This document shows positions 52,859-63,815 of a stretch of DNA of 64,000 bases, piece by piece (position 1 is the stretch's first letter; every line of letters begins with the position of its first letter). Source of the DNA: Opitutus sp. GAS368 (GTDB lineage: Bacteria > Verrucomicrobiota > Verrucomicrobiia > Opitutales > Opitutaceae). Made by a program: the position numbers and the translations under genes. The stretch is from NCBI GenBank assembly GCA_945903465.1, contig CAMDOF010000013.1, forward strand, positions 20,927 to 84,926, given 5' to 3'. The notes under the pieces are model-generated. The model was not told the DNA's origin. It did no database searches and was given only the letters and a program-made list of their open reading frames with translations.

Positions 52859-53673
52859 TTATTTCACCTCAACGAAGAGGCTCACCGTCGCGCTCTCCCA
52901 GCCTTCCGCTGCCGCCGTCGAACGTCGCAACTGCGTGCCTCGGACCAACCAAGACCCCACCACGGCGAGCGGCGCAGCGGCGGAGCGGCGCGACCCCATT
53001 CATCCGTGACCACCCCATGCTCGCGCGTTTCACCCCAAGAGACATCGTCGATGACAAACTCCCGCCGCGGCCGGCCCTCCGCCCACACGCGCACCTCCAG
53101 GATGTCGCCGACCCGGGGCACCGTCGGGTCACGCTCGGGAATAATTTTTAAGCCATGCCCACCGCCGACCCGCCAGCTCTGATCCGACGAGTCCGGCTCG
53201 CCAACCCGAACAAATGCGAGCGCCCGTCTCACTTCCTTCTCCGGCCAGCGCCGCGTCCCACCCTGCGCCTTCCCCTCGGCCCGGAGGGCCCCGCTCGCCG
53301 CGACTTCCCGCCAGCGACGCTCCCCCTGCTCTGGCGGCCAATCCCGCACGGGCAGCACCCCATCTACCGCCAAGAGGACGAAGCCCGGCCGCAGCACCGT
53401 GACGCTAAAAGGCTCACCGCCCACGCTCGGCCCAACCTGAACGGCGAATAAATCTTTCCCGCTACGAGCCCACCCACGCGCGGCCGTTCCTCCGTTGGCC
53501 AGAGAGCCTTCAACCGAAAAAACCGCCACACGCTGACGCGAGAAGGTCAACTTCGCCCCCGGAGTCACCGCCAACCGCTCCGGCACGAGCCACCCCTCCT
53601 CGGCTTGGAGCCCACCAGCACCGCCCCACCGCCAAGCCATGACGTAAACGAGGCGCGTGATCGCACAGTCCAT
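52859..53673 (-). pseudogene. DUF4198-like protein with a C-terminal frameshift
   Basis: Main frame ...EHGVVTDEWGRAAPPLRR then garbage; shifted frame gives PLAVVGSWLVRGTQLRRSTAAAEGWESATVSLFVEVK* (family-like ending). Confidence 0.65.
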
Positions 53674-54366
53674 GGAGTCCCAGAACCGATGGGACGAAGA
53701 AGCCGGGCAAAATTATTCGCATTCTCTTACTTTAAACTAACGACTTTAAAAACGGCGCCTTCATCCCGCGGCGAGATCGGTTTCCAATCAGGCCGGCGAA
53801 TGGGAATTCTTTGTGGGGAGAACCCCGCTCCCCGATTACGCGCGCCTGCGGATGCCAGCGCCACCGAGACTTCGGCTCGGCCCGAAACCATCCGCGGAAA
53901 TTTTGGGAGGGGGACTTGGTTGGCAGGAAGATTGTTCGGACGATAACCAAACCCCGACTCCGCAACGCGGATCGTGCACCTGCACCCGGGCCGCCCTGCG
54001 CCGCGGCACACGGAACGAACCGCCGTCGGGAAAAATCGAGATCTTTTTCCGCAGCTTGAAATCTTCTTACCAAAAGAATCGTCCGACCCTTCATCCGACA
54101 ACGCTTGGTCGTGCAAGCATTGGACCCTGCCACGAGGCGCCTGAAGTGGCGTCAGGATTGCGACCACCCCAGTCCCGCGCGCCGGCCAACCTGCCATCCG
54201 CCCACGCGCCCCCGGCCCGGGCAACCAGACGGACCGCGTTCGGGCAACCAGACTGGGCCGCGTTCGGGCTCTCGCGCCGGTGGCTCTCGCGCGATCACCG
54301 CCGGCGACGCCCGCTTTTTTGAAACCTTGTGCGTACGCCGCGAGTCTGCGATGACACCGCTCTTTC

Positions 54367-55515
54367 GTGAACCTTCTCGATCGCCACCTCTTCACCAGCG
54401 TGCTCTTCACCTGCGCAGCGGCGGTAGGACTTTTCGCCTTTGTCGTCGCGCTGCCCAACGTCGTGCGCGAGTTGCTCGGGCCTTGGCTCGCCGGCCAGTT
54501 CAGTTTCGAAACCTTCGCCCGGCTCGTTGGGCTGCTCATACCGTTCGCCATCTCCTTCGCCCTGCCGATGGGCATCCTCACCGGAGTGCTTCTCACGCTC
54601 GGCCGACTCTCGGCCGATAGCGAAATCACCGCGATGCGGGCCGCGGGCATCAGCATCGGGCGGATCGCCCTGCCCGTCTTTGTTCTCGGACTGTCGGGAG
54701 CCGCCGCCGCTTTGTACGTCAACTTCCAGTCGATGCCTTGGGCGCGAGTGCAATACCACCGCGAATTCGCCGCAGCCGTGCGCGCGAATCCACTGCGAAT
54801 CATCGTCCCCAAGACCTTCATCCGCGAATTCTCGCGCCGCGTCCTCTACGTCGGCGAGAAGGACGGGGCCGTCCTCCGCGATATCTGGCTCTGGGAGTTG
54901 GACGACCAATCGCGGGTGAAGCGCTTGATCCGCGCTGAGTCAGGCCGGATCGATTTTGACGAGTCCACCAACAGCCTCGTCCCGACCCTCGTCCAAGTTA
55001 AAATCGAGGAACGAGACTCGGAGGATCCCGAAGATTTCCGCAAATCACCCAAAGCCGCCTCGATCGAAAAAGCTGAGGAAGTCAGAATCTCACTCGATAA
55101 CTATTTCGGCCGCGATTTGGACAAGATGAAACCTGATTGGCTCACTTACAATCAACTCCGCGCCGAGCAGGCCAGAGTAGCCGCGCTGCCACCACCGCCA
55201 CCCGAGACTGCCCGTGAGAGCGCTCGGCAGCAGATGAAGCTCGCGCTGATTCTCCAGGACAAATTCAACCTCTCGCTCGCAGTTTTTTCCTTTGCTCTGA
55301 TCGGCGTGCCCCTCGGCATCAAAGTTTCTCGGCGCGAAACTTCCGCCAACCTCGGCCTCGCACTTGCCCTCGTGCTAGGCTATTACCTTCTCACCGTGAT
55401 GATCAAATGGCTCGACCGTCACCCCGAGTATCGCCCCGACCTCTTGCTGTGGTTACCCAACCTGCTTTTTATCGGCGTCGGCCTGTGGCTCTTCACGCGC
55501 ATTGATCGCAAGTAA
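54367..55515 (+). CDS. LptF/LptG (YjgP/YjgQ) family permease
   Basis: GTG start; MNLLDRHLFTSVLFTCAAAVGLFAFVVALPNVVRELLG...MRAAGISIGRIALPV. Confidence 0.93.
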   Translation: MNLLDRHLFTSVLFTCAAAVGLFAFVVALPNVVRELLGPWLAGQFSFETFARLVGLLIPFAISFALPMGILTGVLLTLGRLSADSEITAMRAAGISIGRIALPVFVLGLSGAAAALYVNFQSMPWARVQYHREFAAAVRANPLRIIVPKTFIREFSRRVLYVGEKDGAVLRDIWLWELDDQSRVKRLIRAESGRIDFDESTNSLVPTLVQVKIEERDSEDPEDFRKSPKAASIEKAEEVRISLDNYFGRDLDKMKPDWLTYNQLRAEQARVAALPPPPPETARESARQQMKLALILQDKFNLSLAVFSFALIGVPLGIKVSRRETSANLGLALALVLGYYLLTVMIKWLDRHPEYRPDLLLWLPNLLFIGVGLWLFTRIDRK

Positions 55516-56291
55516 GCAAACCGGATTATACTCGCCCGCGGATGGCTCCGCGGAGGCTGACTCTCGCCGATCGGCGGTTCGCTTCAGGGCCTGCCATTTA
55601 ATCTGGATTTTCTGCAAAGCTGGAGCCGGCGCTTTCCGCGATCGTTTGGGTCCGATCGCTACGCTTTCGGTGCCGTCGCCGGCTGGCTCGCCCGCGCGCG
55701 ACGGTTGGTTGGGAATACCCGGAGGTCCCCCGGATCCCGCAGCGTGAACCGTCACGACTGAGCAGGCTTCATGAATCGCCCGTCTAGCCGACTCCCGGCC
55801 GGAGTTTGGATATCGATCGACTCGCGCTCACCGGAGAATTTGCTCAACTCCAGCCCGCCCCCGAACGATTTCGTCCCAGTTTACCGCAATCCGAGCTTTC
55901 GGGTCGACCGGTTTCACCCACCGGTCCAACTACCGCCGCCTGAGTGATGCTTGCGGCTAAAGATCAGGCTCTTTCTGCCAAGCTACTCAACCCGCCGATC
56001 GTTTCCCAGCAACTGCAGGACAAAGCGACCGAGCTTGCATCGAAGAAGACGGATGGGCTGCATCAAGAGGTCCCGACAGGCTGGATCTTCACGGTTAGGA
56101 CGCAGCGTCCTTGCCGATACGATCCAGTGAAGCTGGCGATTGCTCCCGGTTGCGTTCAATGCCGCGACCCGCGCGATTGTGCCAAGACGGAGGCGGGTGT
56201 CACAACTCGGCGTCATAATAGTCATATTACGATGACCGCACGTTGAGCACTTGAACCGCGCACCCGCGGTGCCCATCACCGCCGCTCGTCT

Positions 56292-58725
56292 ATGAACTTA
56301 TCCGCCCGATCTCTCGTCGCCGCCCTCGCCGCAATTGGAACGTTTCCGTCCGCCGTCTGCCTTGCCGCCGACGTCGTCAAAACAGCGGCAACCAGGGGAA
56401 GCCGTCACCCTGCAATCTCTCGTCGTCACGGGCACCCGCCGGCTCGATCGCTCGGCGGCCGAATCGATGGTGCCCGTCGATATCATCGGCGCCGAAACCA
56501 TCCGCTCCTACGTTTCCTCTGAGTTGACCGACGTGCTGGTACAGACCGTCCCGTCCTACAACGTTCAGCGCCTCACCATTGGCGAAGGTCTCGCATTTGT
56601 CCGCCCCGCGCGCCTCCGCGGCCTCTCGCCCGACCAGACTCTCGTGCTCGTCAACGGCAAGCGCCAACACCGCTCCGCCCTGATCAGCCCCAGCGGATAT
56701 CAGGCCGTCGACCTCGCCCAAATCCCCGGCTCCGGTCTCCAGCGCATCGAAGTTCTGCGCGACGGCGCCTCCGCCCAATACGGCTCCGATGCCATCGCCG
56801 GCGTCATCAACGTCGTCCTCAAGGACCGCATCGGCTTCGAGAGCTTCGCCCAGGTGGCGCAGTATTTTGGCGGCGATGGGCGCAATCGCCAGGCCGGCCT
56901 CGACTTCGGCACCGGGCTCGCCGGCAAGGGATGCTTCCATCTCGCGCTCGAATACACCGACGCTGGCCGCACCTCGCGTTCTATCCAGCGCGCCGATGCG
57001 CTCGCTTACATCGCCGCCCACCCCGATCGCAAAGCCTCGGTCCTCTCTCCCGTGCAGCGCTGGGGTCAGCCCGAACGCGAAGCGTCCCGCCTGATGTTTA
57101 ACACTCACTATCGCCTCACCCCCGCCGTCACGGTCTACGCCTTCGGCCTCTTCGGCCAAGGCGAAGGCGTCGACGATTTCAACTGGCGGAACCCCGACAC
57201 CAACGCCGCCTTCCGCCGCTCTTCTTTCCAAAACGCCCCAACTTCGCTTTTCCCCACGTTCAATCTCGTCGACAAATTTCCCGGCGGCTTCGCCCCGTTT
57301 TTCGGCACGCAGGACGCCGACTATTCGCTCTTCGCCGGACTCAAGGGCGATGCCGGTTCTGAATTCCGCTGGGACGTGAGCGCCTCTCTCGGCCGCAGCC
57401 GGATTGACTATTCCCTCACCAATACCGTCAACGCATCCTTCGGTCCCGAGTCGCCCACGAGCTTTGACGCCGGCGGTCTCCGCCAGCGCGAGCGCAACTT
57501 CAATGCCGATCTCGTCTACACGCCGCAGGCATTCGCCCTCGCCAAGCCCACGACGCTCGCGCTCGGATCGGAACACCGCAACGAGGCCTTCACCATCCGC
57601 CAGGGCGACCGTTTCTCCTGGGACGTGGGTAAGTTCTCCGACCTCGCCGTCGGCTCCAACGGCTTCCCCGGCTGGAGCCCGCAACAGGTGGTCGACGTCG
57701 ACCGGGACAGCTGGGCCGCCTACGCCGATGCCGAAGCCCACCCGCTAGAAACCGTTAGCGTCGAAGCCGCCGGCCGTTACGAGCGTTTCTCGGATTTCGG
57801 TTCGAAATCCACCGGCAAACTCGCCACCCGCTGGCAGGCCACCCGCGAACTCGCCGTGCGCGGCGCCCTCAGCACCGGGTTCCATGCCCCTACGCCCGGC
57901 CTCTCCAACTACACGCGCACCAGCCAAGGTCTCCTCGCCGGCACCTCCACGCTTTTCACCTCCGGCCAAATCGGAGTGACGAATCCCGTCGCCGTCTTCC
58001 TCGGAGCCAAGGCCCTGCGCCCCGAAACGGCCACCAATTCCAGCCTCGGCCTCGTATTCACGCCTTCCGCTGCGTTCACGGTCACGCTCGACGCCTACCG
58101 CATCGACGTGCGCGACCGCCTCAACATCTCGCAAGGCTTCACACTCACCGCCGCCCAACGCACCCAACTCGTCGCCTCCGGCGTCACCGATGCGGCCAAT
58201 CTGAATTCCGTCAATTTTCTCACCAATGCCTTCGACACCCGCACCTCCGGCCTGGATCTCGTCGGCGCCTACCGGTGGAAACTGTCCGCCAACTCCAAAC
58301 TCACCCTGACCGCCGCCGCCAATCGCACGCTCACCCGTGCCACGCGCTACGACCCGCGCATCGTCTCGAACGACGGACGCATCAACCTCGAGCGCCGTCT
58401 CCCCCGCAACGCCGGCAATGTCTCGCTCGCCTACGACGTCGGTCCCTGGGGTTTCCTGACCCGCACCCGCTACTACGGCGAATGGACTGACGCCCAATCC
58501 AACTCCACGATCGTCCAGGAGTTCGGTGCGCAGACCCTCGTCGATTTTTCCACCAGCTATCGCTTGACCAAATCCGCCCAGATCGTCCTCGGCGTGGAAA
58601 ATGGCTTCAACCGCTACCCGAACAAAGCCCTCTTCAACGCCGCCAACGGCCTGCTCTACTCGCGCAACTCGCCCTACGACGCCGACGGTGGCCGTTGGTA
58701 TGCCCGCCTGAATACGTCGTTCTAA
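56292..58725 (+). pseudogene. TonB-dependent receptor whose signal peptide and mature part lie in different frames
   Basis: Frame 56292: MNLSARSLVAALAAIGTFPSAVCLAADVVKTAAT; frame 56335: GEAVTLQSLVVTGTRRLDRSAAESMVPVDIIGAETI...LNTSF. Confidence 0.85.
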
Positions 58726-58739
58726 ACGCACTCCGCGCC

Positions 58740-60038
58740 ATGCCCCTGCTCGGTCGCCGGGAATTTCTCAGTCGGGCCGCGCTGGCCGGCTCGCTCCCCT
58801 TCATCGCGGGAGCGACCGCACCCGCGGCCCTCCCACCATCCGGTGCCCTCCTCGATCGCTCCCGCCCGCCCAGCGAGGTCGCGGCCGACGAGTCCGCGTG
58901 GGGAAAGGTGCAAGCCGCGTGGTCCGTCGACCGCTCAATCATCAACCTCGAAAACGGTGGCGTGCAGCCGTCACCCGATCGCGTCCACGCCGCCTTCGCC
59001 GAACTCGCACGGCACGCCCACCGCGCTCCCCCGATCACCCTCAATCGCGAGCAACTCCCGCAACTCGAAGACGTCCGTAAGCGCCTCGCCGCCGCCTTTG
59101 GCTGCGACGCCAATGAACTCGCCCTCACGCGTAACACCACCGAGGGGACCGAGACGGTTTTGCTCGGCTGCGAATTCCGGCCCGGCGACCGCGTCCTCAC
59201 CACCACGCAAGACTACTGGCGTTTTCTCAACACCCTCAAACAACGGGCCGCCCGCGACGGCATCGAAATCGATACGCTCAAGCTCCCTGCCCCCGACGCC
59301 AGCGACGCGACGGTCGTCGCTACTTTCGCGGCCGCCCTCACGCCGCGCACCCGCCTCGTCCTTTTTTCCCAACTCATCAATCTAACCGGTCGCATTCTAC
59401 CGGCCCGTGCGCTCGTTGAGCTCTGCCACAGTCGCCACATCCCGGTCGTGGTCGACGGCGCCCACGGTTTCGCGCACATCCCGGCCCACCGCGACGATTT
59501 GGGCTGCGACTACTACGCCACCTCGCTCTACAAATGGCTCGGGGCCCCACACGGAACGGGCTTCCTCTACGTGCGGCGAGACCGTATCGGCTCGCTCTGG
59601 CCACACTTCCCCGCCCCCGCCGAACTGCGCGAGAACATCCGCAAATTCGAGAGCATCGGCACCTTTTCCGCCGCCCCGTTCCTCGCGATCCGCACCGCGT
59701 TGGACTTCTACGGAGAAATCGGCGCAGACCACAAATGGGCCCGCCTCCGCTCGCTGCGCGAACGCTGGCTGGAGCCCCTCGCCGAACACCCCGGAGTGAT
59801 CGTGCACCTCGACCGCCGCGAGTCGTCCTCCGGCGCGCTGGCCACAGTCACCCTCCCGGGGCTCCCGGCCCAGCCACTGGCAAAATGGCTCTGGGAGCGC
59901 CACCGCATCGTGGTCCGCCCCGTCGAGCACCCGGAATTTTCCGGCATCCGCGTCACCCCAAACCTCTCCACGACATCGGGAGAAATCGACACCCTCTCCG
60001 CCGCGCTGCGCACAGCACTGAACCAAGGGCTAGATTAG
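58740..60038 (+). CDS. PLP-dependent class V aminotransferase (isopenicillin-N-epimerase-like) with Tat-type signal
   Basis: RREFLSRAALAGSLPFIAGA; LTRNTTEGTETVLLG; VVDGAHGFAHIP...CDYYATSLYKWLGAPHGTGFLYV. Confidence 0.9.
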   Translation: MPLLGRREFLSRAALAGSLPFIAGATAPAALPPSGALLDRSRPPSEVAADESAWGKVQAAWSVDRSIINLENGGVQPSPDRVHAAFAELARHAHRAPPITLNREQLPQLEDVRKRLAAAFGCDANELALTRNTTEGTETVLLGCEFRPGDRVLTTTQDYWRFLNTLKQRAARDGIEIDTLKLPAPDASDATVVATFAAALTPRTRLVLFSQLINLTGRILPARALVELCHSRHIPVVVDGAHGFAHIPAHRDDLGCDYYATSLYKWLGAPHGTGFLYVRRDRIGSLWPHFPAPAELRENIRKFESIGTFSAAPFLAIRTALDFYGEIGADHKWARLRSLRERWLEPLAEHPGVIVHLDRRESSSGALATVTLPGLPAQPLAKWLWERHRIVVRPVEHPEFSGIRVTPNLSTTSGEIDTLSAALRTALNQGLD

Positions 60039-60151
60039 CTTTCAGTTAACCATTCGGTGACTGGCCAGCGCCCCCGGGAACGACGCACCCTTTCACTCAA
60101 AGACCCGCTGAGAGGCCGGTTTTTCTTTCGTCTCAACCTGATAAGCCCACG

Positions 60152-61073
60152 ATGTCTTTCGCCAATCGCATCTTCGCCCCGCGCCTCGCATCGGCCGCCT
60201 TGGCCGTGATGACGATCTTGGGCGCGAACGCGACGGCCCAGACCCCACCCGCGGCCTGCGGGTTAACGAACGCCTCCGTCCGAACCTCGCTGGCCAACGG
60301 CCAGACGCTGCTCGTCGGCGGAGTGGTTTCGGGCGGAACCAAGTTGATCCTCGTGCGGGCGACCGGCCCCGCGCTCAACGCCTCCAGCTCGGCGGGCTTG
60401 GCCAATCCCCAGCTGGAACTTTACCGCACGGGAACCTCGCCGGCCGCCACCAACGACGACTGAGGCTCAAGTCTCGCGGCGATATTTTCGTCCGCCGGCG
60501 CGTTTCCTTTTTTCCCGGGGCGCCAAGGACGCGGCATTATTATCCGGCCGTGAGTGGATCTTTCACGGCTCAGGCGAAGGGCCCGCGCAGCGGCGTGGTT
60601 CTGATGGAGGTTTACGATCCAGCCCCGGGCGGCGCGGCCCGGTTGATTAATCGCTCGGCCCGCAACCCGGTGGGCACTGGGCAGAATATCTTAATCGCGG
60701 GGTTCACGTTGAGTGGCAGCGGCACGGCGCAGATTGGCATTCGTGCCGGCGGACCTGGGCTCGCTCAAGTCGGCGTCACCGGTGGGTTGGCCAATCCGAA
60801 ACTTGAGATCTTTGCGGGGAATATCGCACCCCCATCGCCACCAACGACGGCTGGCGCGATGCTGTGAGCGAGGCGAGCATATTATTCAGCCCGGCATGCC
60901 CCCATCGCCACCAACGACGGCTGGCGCGATGCCGTGGCGTCCGTCTTTCCCCTCGACGGAGCGGCGCCGATCGCCGCGGGCTCGAAGGACGCGGCGGCCA
61001 TCGTCACGGTCAGAGCGGGTACAGGCTATACGGCCCCGGTGTCGGGCAGCACCGGGGGCACGGGTTTCCGTTG
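60152..61073 (+). pseudogene. Decayed Opitutaceae-type surface/immunoglobulin-like repeat protein
   Basis: LTNASVRTSLANGQTLLVGGVVSGGTKLILVRATGPALNA...NDD* (TGA), continuing NPVGTGQNILIAGFTLSGSGTAQIGIRAGGPGLAQVGVTGG; internal 36-bp duplication at 60831/60899. Confidence 0.75.
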
Positions 61074-61547
61074 AGCCGGGTCCGGTCGACCTTCTCCGAA
61101 AGGGTTGATCCCTGAGCCGCTCAAAACACGGCCAGTGATTTCACGTCCGGCGCAGCCGGAGCACACTTCTGGAGCACCCTTCTGCAGCACACTTCTGGGG
61201 CACCCTTTGGCTTGCGCGCACCCATTCCGCGACCACCCTGATACCTTCGGCTCGGAACATGCTCGATTCCCGAGTCCGGGTGGGCCTAACGGATAGATAA
61301 AACCCCAACCCATGAAATCCTCCCACGCCTTGCACGCTATCGTTATTGGCTGGCTCGCCGCCTCGGTCGTAGTCGACCTCCCCGCCCACTGCCGTCTCAA
61401 CTGTCGCTGGCTCTTCGGTCTCCGCGTAGACAATTGCCGCAACCGAGACTCTTTTCATCTTCCCAGCCTTTCCCTCACCGCACGACGGTCCTTAACGTGA
61501 AATTTAATTTCTAAAAAGAGGCTTTTTGCTACTCACTGATTTCTAAT

Positions 61548-61907
61548 ATGAAAATCCCGGCCCGCGCTCTCCGCACCGCGCTCGTTTTTACCGCCACCGC
61601 ACTCGCGCCCATGACCGTCGGCGCGGCGGCGACCCCACCCACCACCGCCGCGCCCGCCCCCGGCACCCCGAAACGGCACACTCTTCGCGGTATTATCACA
61701 GCCGTTATCTCGGAAAAATCCGCCTTCGTGGTGAAGCACGAGGACATTCCTGGAGTGATGCGCGCGATGACGATGATGTTTCAAGTGGACGCCGCCACCC
61801 TCAAAGCATTCAAGACCGGCGACACCATCACCGGCCTCATGTCGCGCCAAGGCAACGCGTGGGTCCTCGAAGAGGTGAAACCGGCCTCGGCCGAATCGAA
61901 AAAGTAA
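61548..61907 (+). CDS. CusF-like copper-binding periplasmic protein
   Basis: Signal peptide; HEDIPGVMRAMTMMFQVDAATLKAFKTGDTITGLMSRQG. Confidence 0.85.
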   Translation: MKIPARALRTALVFTATALAPMTVGAAATPPTTAAPAPGTPKRHTLRGIITAVISEKSAFVVKHEDIPGVMRAMTMMFQVDAATLKAFKTGDTITGLMSRQGNAWVLEEVKPASAESKK

Positions 61908-62009
61908 CCGGCGCCCAGCGTTACGTGGTCGGTTCCAGCCCGCGAGCTCGCCGGCGGCTGCGCCGCACTCAACGCCCTTCCCCACCCGCGTGCTCAGCCA
62001 CTTTTTATC

Positions 62010-62822
62010 GTGCGTCGCCTCTTAATTTATCTGGGGGTTTCCGTGGCCTCGACGTTCGCCGTGGAAATCAAGAAGGCGCCGCCGCTCCGGGAAAATCCGG
62101 CCGTCGTTATCGCCGCTGCCAGCGATCTCATTTACTGCCTGCCCGCCTTGCACGCGGCTTTTACGACGACCGCGCCCCGCACGGTCCTCACCGTCACCAG
62201 CGGCTCCTCCGGAAACTTATGCGCCCAAATCTCCCACGGCGCGCCCTACGATGTCTTTCTCTCCGCCGATCTCAGCTACCCGCACGCTCTCATCGCGACC
62301 CAACACGCCGACGCCGCTTCCCTCACCCCGTACGCGCTCGGCCGGCTCGTCCTCTGGACCACGCGCCAAGATCTTAATCTCAACGATCCTCGCACCGTCA
62401 TTCAGCACACCCTCGTAAAAAAATTCGCGATCGCGAACCCCGCGCACGCCCCTTACGGCCGCGCCGCGCAGCAGGTCCTCACGCACCTCGGCCTCTGGAC
62501 CACGGTTCAACCCAAGCTCGTCTTCGGGGAAAATATCACGCAGACCGCCCAATTTATCCAAACCGAACACGCCGACGCCGGGCTCATCGCACTCTCTCTA
62601 GTCATCTCCGGCCCTCTCCGCGCCATCGGTCGTTGGCAGGAAATCCCCACGGCTTTCCACGAGCCCCTTTTACAAACCGCCGTCCTCACCGCCCGAGGCC
62701 AAGCCAACCCTGCCGCCGTCCGCTACCTCGACTTTCTCCGCTCGCCCGCGGCCCGCACCGTTTTTGAACATTATGGTTTTATCCTGCCCGACGCGCCCAA
62801 GCCCGACGCGCCCAAGCGTTGA
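62010..62822 (+). CDS. modA: Molybdate ABC transporter substrate-binding protein
   Basis: VIAAASDLIYCLPALHAAF...TVTSGSSGNLCAQISHGAPYDVFLSADLSYP...YGRAAQQVLTHLGLW. Confidence 0.93.
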   Translation: MRRLLIYLGVSVASTFAVEIKKAPPLRENPAVVIAAASDLIYCLPALHAAFTTTAPRTVLTVTSGSSGNLCAQISHGAPYDVFLSADLSYPHALIATQHADAASLTPYALGRLVLWTTRQDLNLNDPRTVIQHTLVKKFAIANPAHAPYGRAAQQVLTHLGLWTTVQPKLVFGENITQTAQFIQTEHADAGLIALSLVISGPLRAIGRWQEIPTAFHEPLLQTAVLTARGQANPAAVRYLDFLRSPAARTVFEHYGFILPDAPKPDAPKR

Positions 62823-63040
62823 CCCGTCCCGTCGAGTCTGTCCTCAAAAACCCCGCCCTCGCCTTCAGCATCAGCGCCCCGCACCCACTCGAATACCAGC
62901 AATTGATTTTTACGTTTATCGTAAATCACCCCACGCAATTTTCCGCCACCCTCCGCGGCGAGTCCGCCTTCGTACACATGCATTTCCCGCCGGCTGGGCC
63001 AGTCGCACCGCCAGGCCCGAGATTTTTGGTTTTTAACTGA
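62819..63040 (+). CDS. Small hypothetical ORF between modA and modB, start overlapping modA stop
   Basis: 73 aa, TTG start; no recognised domain. Confidence 0.25.
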   Translation: MTRPVESVLKNPALAFSISAPHPLEYQQLIFTFIVNHPTQFSATLRGESAFVHMHFPPAGPVAPPGPRFLVFN

Positions 63041-63105
63041 CCTCTTCACGCCACCGTTCACCTTGAGATTGCGAGCCGGCGCTTAAAAATCCACGTTCCT
63101 CCGCC

Positions 63106-63801
63106 TTGCCTGATCTCGTCTCCAGTTTCCTCGGCCTGCCCGCCCCGCTCTGGCAATCCCTCGGGCTCACCCTCCGCCTCGCCACTATCACGACCCTCAT
63201 TCTCGGCACCTGCGGACTCCCCCTCGCCCACTGGCTCAACACGACCCGCTCCCGCCTCGCTCCTTTCATCGAAACACTCGTCGCCCTCCCCGTGGTTCTC
63301 CCTCCGACCGTCATCGGCTTCTATCTGCTCGTCGTCTTTTCACCCCAGCACCCGCCCGGAAGCTGGTGGCGCGATGCGACCGGCGCCTCGCTCGCTTTTT
63401 CCTTCACCGGCCTTGTCATCGCCTCGGTGTTCTACTCGCTACCCTTCGCCGTACAACCTTTTCAAGCCGCCCTGCGCTCGGTCCCCCGCGAACTGCTCGA
63501 TGCGGGCACGGCGCTCGGCGCCACCCCCACACGCGTCTTCCTCCGCATCCATACTCCCCTGGCTTGGCGCGGCCTGACGGCGGGGCTCACCCTCGCCTTC
63601 GCTCATACCCTGGGCGAATTCGGTGTCGTCCTGATGATTGGCGGATCCATCCCAGGCGTCACCAAGGTCGCCAGCATCGCCCTCTACGATGAGGTCCAAT
63701 CGCTCGCGTATCCCCAAGCCCACACCTTCGCCGCCACCCTGCTCGCCTTGTCATTTACGCTGCTGCTCGCGGTCACGTTCCTGCAACGCCGCCGCTCTTA
63801 A
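63106..63801 (+). CDS. modB: Molybdate ABC transporter permease
   Basis: LGLTLRLATITTLILGTCGLPLAHWL...VALPVVLPPTVIGFYLL...GEFGVVLMIGGSIPGVT. Confidence 0.93.
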   Translation: MPDLVSSFLGLPAPLWQSLGLTLRLATITTLILGTCGLPLAHWLNTTRSRLAPFIETLVALPVVLPPTVIGFYLLVVFSPQHPPGSWWRDATGASLAFSFTGLVIASVFYSLPFAVQPFQAALRSVPRELLDAGTALGATPTRVFLRIHTPLAWRGLTAGLTLAFAHTLGEFGVVLMIGGSIPGVTKVASIALYDEVQSLAYPQAHTFAATLLALSFTLLLAVTFLQRRRS

Positions 63802-63815
63802 AATCATCTGCCCTC

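Noticed and set aside
53727-54821. 364-aa minus-strand ORF upstream of and overlapping LptF/G
   Set aside because: Largely antisense to lptF/G; no recognisable domain
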